64,000 nt of DNA from Chaenocephalus aceratus (GCA_023974075.1 CM043788.1:21188996-21252995), one strand, 5' to 3'. Shown: positions 1 through 11,880, counted from the first letter of the stretch. The notes: generated by a model from the letters alone, not told the origin. Numbers and translations are program-made.

Positions 1-2128
1 AAATGTAGTGCATCTTTTTATAAAAGCATTGAGCCACAGGAGGCAACACTTTACAATGATTTGAAATCAATATGAGGAGCTTCATGATGTGTCTGTTTAT
101 GACTGATTTACTCAATATTCCAAACCCAAATGAAACTAATAAAAACATAATTGCTTTTAGCGAATATTTTAGGAATACCATTTTTGGATCATTGACCAAT
201 CTTCAATGTCAGTTGAACACAATCAAGTATTACTGAGTGTGAACGTTCATGCATAGTCATTTGCACATTTTTCTTTTATTTAAGGACATGTTAGAAAGTC
301 CAGAATCCTTTACTACAAACATTTATTTATGAACACTTTCTGATTTAGCTTAAAATGTAAGATGAACATTGTTGCTGACTTCAGGTGCAAATGTATCAGA
401 TGTAAAGACAATGCATGGAAAACAGATTTGACCGTGTGTGTAACACTTTGGTGGGCCAAATTCATTTTACGTGAGCCAGGTTATGCCTACGGGTCCTATT
501 TAAGGCAGCTTGGATTCAGCTGATTTCGCCCACAGGTCCTATTCTGGGCAGCTCTGGTTTAGAGCTGGGATCTGCTATAAAACATAGATCACTCTGCTGT
601 ACATGTAGAGACCTTGTCTATTTTTGGTACCACTACTATGAGTGATAGATGGAAATAACAACAATTATCGTCAGGATTCCCATTTTGTGCAGTTGTTAAG
701 TTTAGAACAAGGTTTGAGTAAGGGTTGAGTTAAACGACAGGGCATTTGGGTTTACGCACGTAATTGTGATAGTCAAGGCTAAGCAAATGAATGTTCTAAA
801 AAGCATACAGATTAAGAAGATAAATATGTACTAAGAGGGGGAAGTATCCACAACACACACTACATACATTCATACACACACATTATTGCTTCCCAAAGAG
901 ATGATATGAGTATGAGATGACACCCTGCAGGTATAGGGTGGCATGCAGAGAACTGCCTGGTGCAGATTCAACAAAAAAACATGGTGTCATTAAGTTTCTG
1001 AAGCCTCAATTGTTGCTTCCTATTAAGATGTTCAATAAGTTAATGTTACCAAGCAACAACTAAATCTAGCCAATAAGAGGAGTCTTAACTTAACTAAGCC
1101 TTTTTTAATATTGGTCTATTCTTTGAAACCTCTTTATAAATGGCAGCAAATTGTAAATCACCAAAGTCAAAGTACCCGGGGAAAACACTTAATCACAAGG
1201 CCACAAAGTGAATGCAAACTATTCTGCAATTTCTTATTCAATATTCTGTTTCTTATAGCAACCGCTACAGTTTAGCCTTAGAAACTCAGATACATTTGGG
1301 TGTTTTCACTTTTTAATATAATCCCCCTTATTATGGATATTATTATTATTTATTTTCAATTTATTATTAACAATTATTTGGGCTGTTTTTTTATTATTAT
1401 TATTATTTAATTTAGTCTCCTTTTTGTCTTTTTTGACAATAAAGAAAACTTCACCATAATAAAAACGTTGTTTTAATTGTATTGCCTGTAGAGAAATTAG
1501 TTTTGTATTTTAAGCATAGAATTTGTAAACTCATTGTGTTTCATCTGCGGGTTGGAAAAAAGAAGATTAATTTGAGATGAGGATCAGCACTGTGTAGTAA
1601 TTTGTTCTAAAAATAACTTTAAATGACTACATATAGACAGACCTTTAAGAACACCACCAAGACCGTAACAATTGCATTTCTGGCCATTGGATGAAAACCC
1701 AGATAGTCCAAGACTTCCTAATTTGTCTTCTAGACCAGATTTTATAACTACAAGATGATCACAAGTCAATAATGACTGCCTCCCAAAAGTTTAAAAGGAA
1801 ATCTATTGATACCAACTTCTATGTGGTTGAAGTTTGGTTATAATGACTCAACCGTCCTCAATTGTTCCTGGATCACAAACCTTTTTTATTTTTAACTTCT
1901 TCTATTGATTTTTATTTAAAAGGGAGATATCACAGCAAAACTCATAGTTGTTACTGTATGGCAGTAAAATAAGTCTGATGGATCCCATCAATACACAACC
2001 ATGTACTATACCAAACCCCTACATACTGCACACAAAAAGAGAGCAGAGCAGCCAGTATTCAGTAAACTGTTACTCTATATAACTGCTTACAGTCCACACA
2101 AATGCACACATGTACCAGAAAATGATTC
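1..2128. other. AT-rich non-coding DNA, no gene seen
   Basis: No reading frame here has splice signals or protein-like composition. There is a short run of TTA/ATT triplets near 1341-1412. An imperfect local duplication of about 50 bp lies at roughly 498-560, where 'ggtcctatt' and 'ggcagct' recur. Nothing else is supported. Confidence 0.6.
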
Positions 2129-2136
2129 ATTTAGGT

Positions 2137-2522
2137 CAAGGGTGTCAAACTGAATTTCATCGCGGGCCACATTATAATTATGGTTGCACTCAAAGGGCCG
2201 GTGGTAACTTTAAGACTATATAAACATAGATAAATATATATAATATAATGTATTATTTAACAATATTTCCTCTGCATTGGATTATTATCTGATAGGGTAA
2301 TAACTTAACTACGTCTGAAAGCAGAAGTCTAGGGCAAATAATTGAAAGTAATTGTTTCAAGTCTCTTCTCTCACAAAATGAGATGCATTGTGGGACATGT
2401 AGTTTATGGGCAACGTGCTCCTCTAAAGCAGCACGTAACCTTATAATAAACATATTATATTCTTTGCAAGCTCTTGTGGGCCACATATAATGAGGTGGCG
2501 GGCCGTGAGTTTGACACCCCTG
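2137..2522. mobile_element. hAT-type MITE, copy 1 (386 bp)
   Basis: The ends are CAAGGGTGTCAAAC and GTTTGACACCCCTG, a terminal inverted repeat of hAT type. The element is bracketed by a perfect 8-bp target duplication ATTTAGGT at 2129-2136 and 2523-2530. Just inside the ends are 'gggccac' and 'ggcccg' motifs. It has no coding capacity, so a transposase in trans must have moved it. The same family recurs at 16096-16473 in the opposite orientation and at 16905-17387 in the same orientation. Confidence 0.93.
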
Positions 2523-2530
2523 ATTTAGGT

Positions 2531-3472
2531 GAACGATTCATTGAGGTTTGTATAATTCATAGGTCTTTGAATAAGTGAAAAGAGATCATAATTTGATTCA
2601 TTAAGACACTAAGTCAAATCAAATCACCAACCAGTGAGGGTAGTGACGAAGGAAGTGACCCCAGACACACAAACACATAGACACACTCACCCAGTTTGTT
2701 TCCTTAGCACCTTAAGCAAGGGAATACATGTATTTTACTCGTCCTGGTCTTTAAATTATGAATCAATACCGCTCTCTATATTATATGTATAATTAAAATG
2801 TTTCTGTCTCCACTTTAACTACACTGATTTAACTTAAAGTGGCAATGGATAACATTTTAGTTTGAACTTATCACCATGAAGTTAATATTGATTGCAGAAA
2901 GCAATTGGTGAGGATTAATGAAATTATAAGCATCTATACTGCAATTCTGTCTGCCTCTGGGTCGCGTTCTCTCTTTCAAAATAAAAGCCAGAGAAATATA
3001 CATCTCTGCTTTATGGAGAGTTTTGCCTAGAGGCGGTTTAACATAAAAGCGCATAACTCAGCAACTTAGCTCGCAGTATCTGCCCCCAGGGAATAGAACA
3101 ACCAAAATAAGGTTAATTGTGTAAACCTGCAAAAGACCCCCATAGACGGTTAAGGCAAAGAAGATTCGAAGTAGGAGTGTTAAAAAAATAGTTTTTCTGC
3201 TAGATCTATAAGTAAAAAAACAGAGGTACTTATTAATTCATCAGGATATTTTACCTTTATCAAAGCATTGAGGTATTGCTTTGAGCGGTAATTAATCAAT
3301 AGCTCGTGAACACAACAACAAAGCAGCAAAGTTTGAAACATATTTCAGATTAGAAGAGCCTGCTGGATGTAACTTTGGGATTTAAGCCTTTGCAGACCAT
3401 TTACATACACACAAACCTATATAACACACTACAGGAAAGGGAAAATCCCCCAAAAAATAATAGGGTATTTGT
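2531..3472. other. Non-coding DNA, nothing recognised
   Basis: AT-rich sequence between a hAT MITE and a LINE fragment. No convincing exon, repeat or regulatory site was seen. Confidence 0.5.
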
Positions 3473-4043
3473 ATTGCCTGTTTAATCTGCGTATCACAGT
3501 GCTCTGAGATTTGTCACAAACTGTAAAGCGCTTACACATCACTGTACCCTGTATACCAAGGCAGGTTTACCATCACTCTCTGTACGGAGGCTCAGTCATT
3601 GGTACACGTTTATCTATAAAGCTTTGTTGGGTAAACTCCCGTATTATATCTGCTCTCTGATAACACAGAGAGTTGCAAGCAGCTATTGTCTGAGGTCACC
3701 TGATGTAGTCTTGTTAGATGTGCCAAGAGCAAGGACGGTCTTAGGTAAGACAGCTTTTATGTGCGCAGCTCCACTTGCTTGGAACAATCTTCAGCAAGAA
3801 TTGAAACTAAGCAATCTCATTCCTCTGCATGTTTTTAAAGCTAGGGTAAATGAAATGCTTGCTGATACAATGGGCACTTGTAAATGTCTATAACTATGTA
3901 TCCTGTAAATATAATGTATAATGTCCTTTATTGTTTTATGTTTCATGTGGAACCTATATGCTGCAGGTCTCCCTTGAAAAAGAGATCTATGATCTCAATG
4001 GGACCAATCTGGATAAATAAAGGTTTGAAATGAAATGAAATGA
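3473..4043 (+). mobile_element. 5'-truncated L2/CR1-like LINE, 3' end only
   Basis: This is a second copy of the LINE at 26.4-28.3 kb. The two align from about 3473 through the C-terminal part of the RT protein, the stop and the 3' UTR. The 3' end has the same 'ctcaatgggaccaatct' block and finishes in a short (GAAAT)n tail, as L2/CR1-type elements do. Everything upstream of the C-terminal coding part is missing, as expected for aborted reverse transcription. Copy-specific base changes show it is not a recent duplicate of the other copy. Confidence 0.85.
3624..3893 (+). pseudogene. LINE ORF2 C-terminal fragment
   Basis: About 90 codons matching, with a few substitutions, the last 90 residues of the reverse-transcriptase protein at 26407-28134. 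Shared blocks include LGKLPYYICSLITQR and VLGKTAFMCAAPLAWN. The frame just upstream (3473-3623) is shortened and shifted relative to the longer copy. The piece has no RT or endonuclease domain and is a dead remnant. The ATG at 3624 is internal to the original protein and is not a real start. Confidence 0.85.
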
Positions 4044-4044
4044 A

Positions 4045-4675
4045 TCTGTCCCTTGACATGCCTGAGCCCTGCTGATCTACAGTAAAAACAATTACAGACA
4101 AGAGTAGACGATATGAGACAAGGGCAGAGCAGCACAGTAGGAAGCGTTGTCCCACAGTATACTTCCTGCCAATTTGAAATATCCATTGTCGCCAGGTAAC
4201 AGTTTCATGAGTTTTCATTTAGTTTTCTTTTCTTTTTCACAGTCCAACAGATTTGTTTTTAAAGCTGTTTTGTGCACCATGCCATTACTGTATCTATTGT
4301 AAGCCTTACGATCTGCTAGGGATTAGATGTGGGAAAAGGCCAAGTTTTAGTCTGCTCCCACTGAGATGACTAATTGGCTGGCTGTTTGGCTAGATGACCA
4401 GCAGGCCGAACAACTGACTGACAAAGTATAGACGTGCAAAGGAACGACAGCAAATACATGCGATGATATGGCAGGTAGAAGCTTCTATTGACTGCCACAG
4501 GAGATATACTGTACAGGATCGGATAAGCAGCTCCAGTTTATGAAGGACATAGATCGGTTTAAAATCATTGACTATGGGTTGACTGGCTGTTGTCAAGAAA
4601 GACAACACAACTCAATGCAAGGTATTCAGGTATCTTGCAAGCAGTGTGATAAGTTCATGAGCCAAATTCAACATT
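4045..4675. other. Non-coding DNA, nothing recognised
   Basis: Unique-looking sequence between the LINE tail and the LTR element. No exon or repeat was identified. Confidence 0.5.
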
Positions 4676-4680
4676 ATATG

Positions 4681-4959
4681 TGTTAGGATTTGTCTGTGTT
4701 GGTATTTTTCTTGTCCTTTTCTATCTTTGGGTTTCCTGTTTTATTTTGTAAAAGTGTTTTTCTCCCCCGTTTCCTGCCTGTTTGCTTTCTGTCGGTTTCC
4801 CTCTCTGATTACCCAATTGTGTTCACCTGGTACCTATGTGTTTTCTCCTCCCTCCTCACCTGTCTCGTGTTTATGTGATTAGTCCTGGGTGTATTTAAGT
4901 TCTGGGTTTTCTGTCTCTCTTTGTCGGGTTGTCTTGTGTGATAACTAAGTTCTTCGGTG
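4681..4959 (+). repeat. 5' LTR, left part (U3 and start of R)
   Basis: Starts at the TG end next to the ATATG duplication. A TATTTAAG promoter-like box lies at 4892-4899. From 4911 onward it matches the 3' LTR remnant at 12969-13120. It is cut at 4959 by the Tx1-like LINE; the target site copies are 'gttcttcggtg' (4949-4959) and 'gtttgtcggtg' (10698-10708). The intact 3' LTR reads 'gttcgtcggtg' here. Confidence 0.85.
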
Positions 4960-5202
4960 TCAACGCACAAGCAGCAGCAGCAGGCTGCACGCTGCACGCT
5001 CACAGTTATCTCCATACGTTTCAGTGCAACTTTAACAGGAAGAGTGAGTGAGAACGAGTGAAAATACGATTGGCTTCAGTCCGCGGAGGGGCTTCAACCG
5101 AAGGCACAACAACGGGGTACGGCCCGAAGCACGACCTCCCAAACGGCCTTGCCAGTCGGGCTCCCTCCCCCGGTGCTGGGATCTGGTGCGGCGAGTGTTT
5201 TG

Positions 5203-6512
5203 ATGGCAACAGCGGCTGGAGTGGACAGGACTGCGGAGGTGCCGAACATGGAAGGCGGAAGGGCAAGTGACAAGGCGGACGAAAGGAAGGACAAAGACGA
5301 AGAAGAGCAAGAACAAGGCAAGAAAGCGGGAGAGGAAGGAAAAGAGGGGAAGAAGGAGAGAACGAGGTACAATGTGGAATTAACTGTGGAAGTAGTTGTG
5401 GAAGGTGCAACTGTCTATGATGGACCTGCTTAAAGGAATACAGAAACAGTGTGGGACAGTGGATGGATGCAGAGTGACGGGAAAACAGTATGAAGTGACG
5501 ATGAGGACCATCCTGGGGAAAATGAAACTAATGGAGGGGTTGAGAGTAAACGGGGCCACGGTACATGCAAAAAACATTATGAGCACCGATGTGACCGTCT
5601 CGTTCCTGCATCTGCCTGTCTATTTGCTGGATAAAACGATACTAAATAGGCTCGAGGAGTGGGGAGTTAAGCCCATCTCGGACATTAAAAAAAGAGTGTG
5701 GCCAGACTCGGACATTGCAGACGGCACCAGATTCCTGAGAGTGAGATTCAACAATAAGGTCCACTCCCTACCGTATTCCACGAAGTTCGACACGGTGAAG
5801 GGAGCGGAGTACTTCCGGGTCCTGCACAATGGCCAGGTTCCAGTGTGCAGGTTATGTATAAAGCCGGGTCACATCTTTAGAGAATGCCCAGACTTTAAGT
5901 GCCACAGGTGTTATGAGCAAGGGCACTATGCCAAGGAGTGCAAGTATGGAGCTGAGAGAGCTGAGAGGAGAGAGAGAGAAGAGGAAGACGACAAGGAGGA
6001 AGACGAGGAGGAAGACGATGAGGAGGAGGAGGAAGAAGATGGGGGGGGGGAGGCGGAGGGGGCAAAGAAAAGACCCCATGATGAGATCAGCAGCTAAGAT
6101 GAAGGTCCAGTGGTGGAGGGACATCTCGGGGGGGCTTTCGGTGATGGAAGAGAAAGCACCAAACGTGGAGAAGAGCAAGAAAAGTGCCAGGCAGGGCGGC
6201 GGAGGCGCCGATGGAAGCGGCGGAGGCGCCGATGGAAGCGGCGGAGGCGCCGATGGAAGCGGCGGAGGCGCCGATGGAAGCGGCGGAGGCGCCGACGGGA
6301 GCGGCGGCGGGGGAAAGAAGTGTTGGAGTCCTGAGGAGGTGGAAGACATCTCGGAGGCTTCCGGAATGGAGGAGGGAGAGCTGAGGGAGGACCCTGGGGG
6401 CGCCATGGTCTTCGGGAGCCCTAATGATGAGCAGAGGGCCGAGGCACGAGGAGAAACAGGCGCGAGGAGGAGGAGGAGGAGGAGAAGAAGAAGAGACGAC
6501 CTCAGTGGATAA
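5203..6512 (+). pseudogene. LINE ORF1, zinc-knuckle nucleic-acid-binding protein, frameshifted
   Basis: The likely start is the ATG at 5203, after a GC-rich leader. The N-terminal part is acidic and lysine/glutamate-rich (to about 5370). The frame then shifts by one base near 5400-5433 and continues to 6097. That middle part has the conserved block SLPYSTKFDTVKG followed by two CCHC knuckles, CRLCIKPGHIFREC and CHRCYEQGHYAKEC (5846-5941). A long Glu/Asp run follows. A second shift, at or near the run of ten G residues at 6041-6050, moves the tail into a third frame, which carries five 7-residue GGGADGS repeats and an Arg-rich end. In related LINEs ORF1 binds the element RNA as a chaperone. 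The broken frame means no full protein can be made. Confidence 0.8.
6199..6303 (+). repeat. 21-bp minisatellite inside LINE ORF1 (5 copies)
   Basis: Five head-to-tail copies of a 21-bp unit beginning 'ggcggaggcgcc', encoding GGGADGS per unit. Because 21 is a multiple of three, gain or loss of units keeps the frame. Confidence 0.9.
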
Positions 6513-6639
6513 CGCCGGGCTGATTGCTAGACGAAAATCGGACAAGGAGAGGGAGGTGGAGAAAAGGAGAGCGGGTACAACAGAGGGGGAGCTCGGGAAA
6601 GCAACCAGTGAAAGGTAATGATGCAATGGACGTTCATTA

Positions 6640-9600
6640 TAATAACATCCCTTTTGATGGCAACTATCTCATCCCTAACGGTATGGTCTCAAAAGTAAGA
6701 TCAGAAGAAGCCGGGCGCTAAGTCCTATGTGAGGCCAGCATCAATATGTCTGCAGGAAACACATTGGGATGGGGAGAGTGTGGAATGAGGTTAAAAAGGA
6801 GTGGATGGGCGAAGTGTTTGCAAATAAGGGGGTGAGCATGCTAGCGGGGTGGGCGATACTTATCAAGTCGGGGATTGAAGAAATGCAAGGAAGGTTGAGG
6901 ATGATGGGGAAGGGAGGATGATCGGGGTGGCAGTATGAATACATGGGGGACACGTATAAGTTGATAAATGTGTATGCACCTAATATAAAGAGGGAGAGAA
7001 GGATTTTTTTTGAGGGGTTTGGAGGGAAATGTGGGGGAACTGTTTTATTGTGGGAGACTTCAATTGGCGGTGTGGAAGGTTGGATGCGCCTGCGGGTGCT
7101 CGTTTTATTAACGACTCCTCGAGGGTGGCATTCAAAAAGATAATGAATGAGAATGGGTTGATAGATGTGTGGAGAGAAAGAAATCCGGATGTTAGAGAAT
7201 CTTCTTGGAGACGAGTGGTGAAAAGATAAACTTAGGCAGAGCAGGATTGATTTAGCTCTGTGCTCGGAAGCCGTGAATGAAAATATTGGAAAGATTGAAT
7301 ATAGGACCACAGCGTTGAGTGATCATATGGTTCTTAGCTCAGGATGGGGCTGAAGGTGAATGGGAGAGGTGGGGGTATGTGGTGCTTGAATGCGAAACTA
7401 CTGAATGATGAGGTGTATAAAAAAGGGTGAGAGAATGTATAAGGAAGGGGGGTGATGCAAGGGACAATAATATATTAGTGTGTGGGGGAGTTAAAAGAGG
7501 AGATCAAGAGAATAAGCATAAACACAGTAAGGGGGAAAATGTGCTTGATCGAAGAAGAGAGGAAAGGGTGAGGGGAGAGTTGGCTAAAGAGGCAGCAAAG
7601 ATAGACAAAGAGACAGGGAGAGATTTAGGGAGATACACGAGGATCAAAGATGAGCTTGAGGGTATAGAGAGGGACAAATGCAGGGGGGGCGATTGTTAGA
7701 AGCAGGCAAAGGATGCAATGGAGGGGGAAAGGTGTACTGGCTACTTTTCTGAGTTTGAAAAAATTAAGCAGGAAAACAAATATTTTAAAACAGGTTGAGG
7801 GAAAGGATGGTAGGAAGATAACAGATTTAGTAGGGATAGCAGAAAGAGTGGAGGAGTTCTACAGGGAAGTATTTAAGACAGAAGAGGCGAGATAGAGTGG
7901 CAGGAGACGGCGATAGACAGTATGGATAAAGTTTTAGATGATAATGATGGAGAGAGATGTGGTTGAGGGAGAGATCGGTACAGGGGAAATAGATCTAGCA
8001 ATAGGAGGGTTGGGTAGAAATAGAGTCCGCGGGTTAGATGGGTTAACAGCAGAATTCTACATCACCTTTAAGGAACTGTGGTACCGGTGCTGCACAGGGT
8101 GTTCAAGCACATTGAGGAGGAGGATGACCTGCCGGCCAGCATGGCAACGGGGGTTATAAGCATCATATACAAAAAGGGTGATAGGGACAGAATTAGAAAA
8201 CTACTAGGCCGTTAAGCATGCTAAACAATGACTACAAAATATTGCGAGGGTGTTGGGGAATAGAATAAAGAGGGTAATTAAAACGGTGGTGGTGGACTCA
8301 GGCGTATAGTGTACCGGGGGGGATATAAGTGACACGACAAGCAGTATCAGAGATACTATTAAACACATGAAGGAGGGGAAGGGTGGCATAGTTATGAGTC
8401 TTGATTTAAATAAAGCGTTTGATCGGGTAATCATGAGTATTTATATAGAGGTATTAGGGAAAGCAGGGTTTGGGGTGAAGTTGGTGGGCTGGATCAAAAG
8501 ATTATATTGTCGGGCGGTGAGTTGCGTTAAAATAAATGGGATAGTTACAAATGTGTTTAGGTTAGGGAGGTCGGTCAGGCAGGGATGTCCTCTCTCCTCC
8601 ATGTTGTATGCCTTGTCAGCTGAACCTTTAGCCACAATGCTAATTCAGAACAAAAATTAGAGGGTGGAGATACCGGGGGGACAGACCAGTCTCCTGTACC
8701 AGTATGCAGATGACACCACGGTTACGGTCAGAGATGGGGATAGTGTGAGGGAAGTGTTAGAAGTAGTGCAGCAGTATGGCAGGGCGTCAGGGGCGAAGAT
8801 AAATATAGACAAATCAGAGGTAATGTATATAGGTGAGGAAGGAGTGGATAGGACAGGAATAGGGCTCAAGGAAAGGCAAGATTATTTTAAGGTGCTGGGG
8901 GTTAATTTGGGTATAAAAGAAATGGAAGGGAGGGATGAGCAATATGAGGGAATATCAACGGAATGAAGAAAACGCTAACGTTTTGGAAGATGAGGCATTT
9001 AAAGTTAAGAGGGAAGGTAGTGGTGATAAATGGGCTCATAGTGAGAAGATTGTCTACATCATGACTGTCATGGAAATGCCTTAAAGGTTTATAAAGAAAT
9101 AGACAGGCAATAAATGAGTTTTTGTGGGAAGGGAAGGGCGTTCGAATAGCTAGGGAGGTAATGGAGAACGAGTATAGGGATGGAGGGATGAAGCTGATCA
9201 ACGTGGAAAGGAAAAAAGGCGCTAAGGGTTAAAATGATGTTAAAATATGTTGGTGACAAGGAGGGAAAAAAAGATTATGCGTGGAAGGTATTTTTAAAAG
9301 AAACTATCAATAAGTGTGGAGGCTGTGGGGACAGCGCTTTGTTCATGGTTTTTAAAAAAGGAATGCTTAGCAGTGTTTCGGAGTACCACAGGGAGGCGCT
9401 ATTAGCATGGGGTGAGTTTCTGAAAGGGGTAAAGCACGAGTTGTGTGTGAATGTGAGCAAGTGTGGAATCAGCCTATTTCATGAACCATATGATCACGGT
9501 GCAGAAGTGTCCTATATTTGATCTCCAAATGTGGAGGGCGGGTTTTAGAAACATAGGGATTTGGTGTATGAGTTTGTTCATGGGAATCACGGGTCATAGT

Positions 9601-10494
9601 GGATGAGGTGAGGGGTGGGGGGGGAGTATGCTATTGAGAAAGGCGGAAGATATCATGGAGAGGGTGAAAAAAGGTATGCCTGTGGGGTGGGTGAGAATGG
9701 TTGAATGTGAGGCTACAAGAAGTGGAGAGAGCATGGCAGAAATGTATGTGGGGGAGGGGGATACTCGTGTTAAAAATGGGAGAAAGTAAACACGAGGGTG
9801 ATTTACAAAATGCTGAGGGGAGGTAAGATAAGAAGAACCTGCTTCTGAGCATGTGTGGGGAAGATGTTGTGAAAAGTTTGATGGACGGAGGAGATATGGG
9901 GTAATTTAGGGTGAAATGGAATAGCATTGAATGTGAGCATTTTGATTTTATTTTTCGTCACAACAGGGTGTTCAACAATTGGATCATAAGCAGGTTGGAT
10001 GTCACGGTGAAGAAAGAGTGTGATGTGTGTAAGGTAATGGTGGAAACGTGAATGCATGAATTTTTTGTATGTGGAAGCTGAAGGTGTATTTTGAACGGTT
10101 GAAAGGGCTAATTGATAAGTGTTGGGGGGATAGAATATTAAAAACGCTGGTATGGAAGGAGTTGTGGCTGTTTGGGGTGAGTGGGGGAGTGAAAGGTCCC
10201 AATGTGAATCTCTGCAACTATGTGCTGAGCCATGCCCGGTATGCTGTAAAACTTAGAGACTTGGCCCATTATGGGAACAGAAAGGTAGACGCATGGGACG
10301 TATTTAAGAGGATTTTAAGCAAGGACGTTCAGATGGCATATGTGTACCTAGAAAAGGACGCGTTTCTGGAGAGCTTTGTGGAAGGGTGCACTCTGGTGAT
10401 GGTTGGTGACAATGACAGACTGGTGTTAAGTATGACAGTGTTGGCTAACATGTGTAGTGTGAAACGTGAAAAGCGTAGAGTATGTGTCCTATAA
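6640..10494 (+). pseudogene. LINE ORF2: endonuclease plus reverse transcriptase, multiply broken
   Basis: The ORF2 frame is split by many stops and shifts, but the domain order is readable. APE-type endonuclease motifs come first: CLQETHWD (6747-6770), INVYAPN (about 6964-6984), GDFN (7053-7064), SRID (7240-7251) and SDH (7318-7326). Reverse-transcriptase motifs follow: LDLNKAFDRV (8400-8429), RQGCPLSSML (8577-8606) and YADD (8703-8714). A C-terminal CDVC...HEFFVC zinc-binding-like motif lies at about 10032-10072, with an in-frame TGA between its halves. The last open piece, 10069-10494, matches the usual tail of such proteins. In live relatives this protein nicks target DNA and copies the RNA in place. 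Here it is dead. Confidence 0.85.
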
Positions 10495-10708
10495 ATGATT
10501 GCCTGTTTGCAGTGTTTTTTTGTTTCTCGTATTCTGATTTTGTATGATCATTTACTATGATTGGACATTCAAGTAAGATCCAATTGTTTTTTGGCAATCT
10601 TCCTTTTGGCTAATTGCATGATTATTATGTTTGATTGTTTTAAATGCAGGGCCACATTGAAACCACAGGTACAAATTGTGAATTTTCTAATAAAAAGGTT
10701 TGTCGGTG

Positions 10709-10816
10709 AGTATTCTGTTTGTCTTTGTCGATATAGGTAATCATAGCCCTTGAAATAAAGGAGTTGGTCAGTTATATCTGCATTGTGGGTCCTAATTCCA
10801 ACACAAAACCGTAACA
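10709..10816 (+). repeat. 5' LTR, right part (R/U5)
   Basis: Resumes the LTR after the LINE. It matches 13012-13120 of the 3' LTR with small differences, contains AATAAA at 10754-10759 and ends CCGTAACA. The sequence right after it (from 10817, 'ttaacaacccgacc') does not begin with the TGG expected of a usual tRNA primer-binding site. Confidence 0.85.
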
Positions 10817-10836
10817 TTAACAACCCGACCATAAAT

Positions 10837-11490
10837 ATGGGCCCAGCAGATCCTTTTGAGCATGAGTTATTAGATTTTACTTTTCTTTGGCTAACCTGCT
10901 CTGATCAATGGATAGGAGCGGTCAGGGTTCAGCAGCGAGATCCTGCTCTGGCAGATGCAGTCCACCTTACACTGAGGAATCAAAGTGTGGTGAAATTCTT
11001 ACCTGCCAGGCTTTTGATACCTCACCAATTTGTTTTCCAAATCTTGACAGACCCAGGTCTCCCAACTCCTGTTTTGACACCACACGCATTGGGGTGGTCC
11101 GTCTGGCGTCAGCCCCTGCTTCTTCACCCAGTGTTTGCTACTGTCCAGGAGCCATTCGCTGGTACTCGTCTGGCCTTTGGAGGTCCACGGAGCCTCCAAA
11201 GGGCTCCTAAAGGAAGGGGTCGCAAGGCCAGGTTGGCAGCACGAGCCCAAAGGGCCAGGGTTCCAGAACCAGTTCAGCAGCCATGTTTCCGGCTCCGGAA
11301 CCGGACTTTACAGCCATGTTTCCGGCTCCAGAACCGGACTTTACAGCCATGTTTCCGGCTCCAGAACCGGACTTTACAGCCATGTTTCCTGCTTCAGAAC
11401 CGGACCTTTCAGCCAGGATTCTGGCTTCAATTCCGGTCCCGGTCCCAGCAGCCTTGGTTCCAGACCCAGATCTTGCCCCAGCTGCCATAG
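10837..11490 (+). CDS. Retroelement ORF, proline/glutamine-rich, unknown function
   Basis: The first ATG after the 5' LTR is at 10837, 20 bp into the internal region, and opens about 217 codons. The N-terminal half (MGPADPFEHELLDFTF...) is not repetitive and has no domain I recognise. The C-terminal half reads the 33-bp minisatellite as an 11-residue repeat (core QPCFRLQNRTL). The repeat is open in all three forward frames, so which frame was translated is uncertain; a +1 alternative (11283-11747) gives AMFPAPEPDFT. Position suggests a remnant of a gag-like protein of a non-autonomous LTR element. There are no zinc knuckles, protease or RT. The biological reality of the protein is unproven. 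Confidence 0.4.
   Translation: MGPADPFEHELLDFTFLWLTCSDQWIGAVRVQQRDPALADAVHLTLRNQSVVKFLPARLLIPHQFVFQILTDPGLPTPVLTPHALGWSVWRQPLLLHPVFATVQEPFAGTRLAFGGPRSLQRAPKGRGRKARLAARAQRARVPEPVQQPCFRLRNRTLQPCFRLQNRTLQPCFRLQNRTLQPCFLLQNRTFQPGFWLQFRSRSQQPWFQTQILPQLP
11281..11412 (+). repeat. 33-bp minisatellite, 4 copies, in LTR element interior
   Basis: Four head-to-tail copies of a 33-bp unit beginning 'ccatgtttccggctcc' (11281, 11314, 11347 and 11380), with a fifth, degenerate start after 11412. The unit equals 11 codons and stays open in all forward frames. Confidence 0.92.
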
Positions 11491-11509
11491 TCCCTTCTCT
11501 GGTTCCCTC

Positions 11510-11880
11510 TAGTCTCTTCTCGAGTTCCCCCTCTAGTCCCTTCTCTAGTACCTTCCCTAGTCCCTCCCCAGGTCACTTCTCCAGTTCCCTCTCGAGTCAC
11601 CTCTCAAGTCCCTTCTCGAGTCACCTCTCGAGTTCCATCTCAAGTCCTTCCTCTAGTCAATTCCCTAGGCCCATCTTCAGTCCCCTCTCCAGTTTCCTCT
11701 CGAGTTTCCTCTCGAGTTCCCTCTCGAGTCCCCCTAGTCCCTGCTAGTCCCTGCTCTAGTCCCTCGAGTCCCCTCTCTAGTTCCCCTCTCGAGTTCCCTC
11801 TCGAGTTCCCTTCTCTAGTTCCTCCTCTAGTCCCTCCTCTAGTCCCCTCTCTAGGTCTCCTCTCGAGTTCCCCCTTGGTT
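11510..11880 (+). repeat. CT-rich degenerate repeats built on CTCGAGT
   Basis: A low-complexity pyrimidine tract made of variants of 'ccctctcgagttcc' and 'cttctctagtcc'. Many XhoI-like CTCGAG hexamers recur at irregular 12-17 bp spacing. It encodes serine/proline-rich sequence in forward frames. Confidence 0.8.

Larger units (their letters stand above)
4960..10697 (+). mobile_element. Decayed Tx1/L1-like LINE inserted in the 5' LTR
   Basis: About 5.7 kb, nearly full length, with a 5' UTR, an ORF1 with two CCHC zinc knuckles, an ORF2 with endonuclease, reverse transcriptase and a C-terminal Cys/His motif, and a short 3' UTR ending in AATAAAAAG. An 11-bp target duplication with one change in each copy borders it. 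Frameshifts and stops break both ORFs, so it is not active. CCHC-bearing ORF1 together with an APE-type endonuclease fits the Tx1 branch of the L1 group. The interruption of the LTR shows it arrived after the LTR element. Confidence 0.88.

Noticed and set aside
425..640. Possible solo LTR or element around two 'ggtcctatt' phrases
   Set aside because: No TG...CA ends, target duplication or promoter/polyA pair could be placed.
5852..6626. Overlapping 180-residue frames on the minus strand over LINE ORF1
   Set aside because: Proline/serine shadows of an acidic and glycine-rich coding strand. No motifs.
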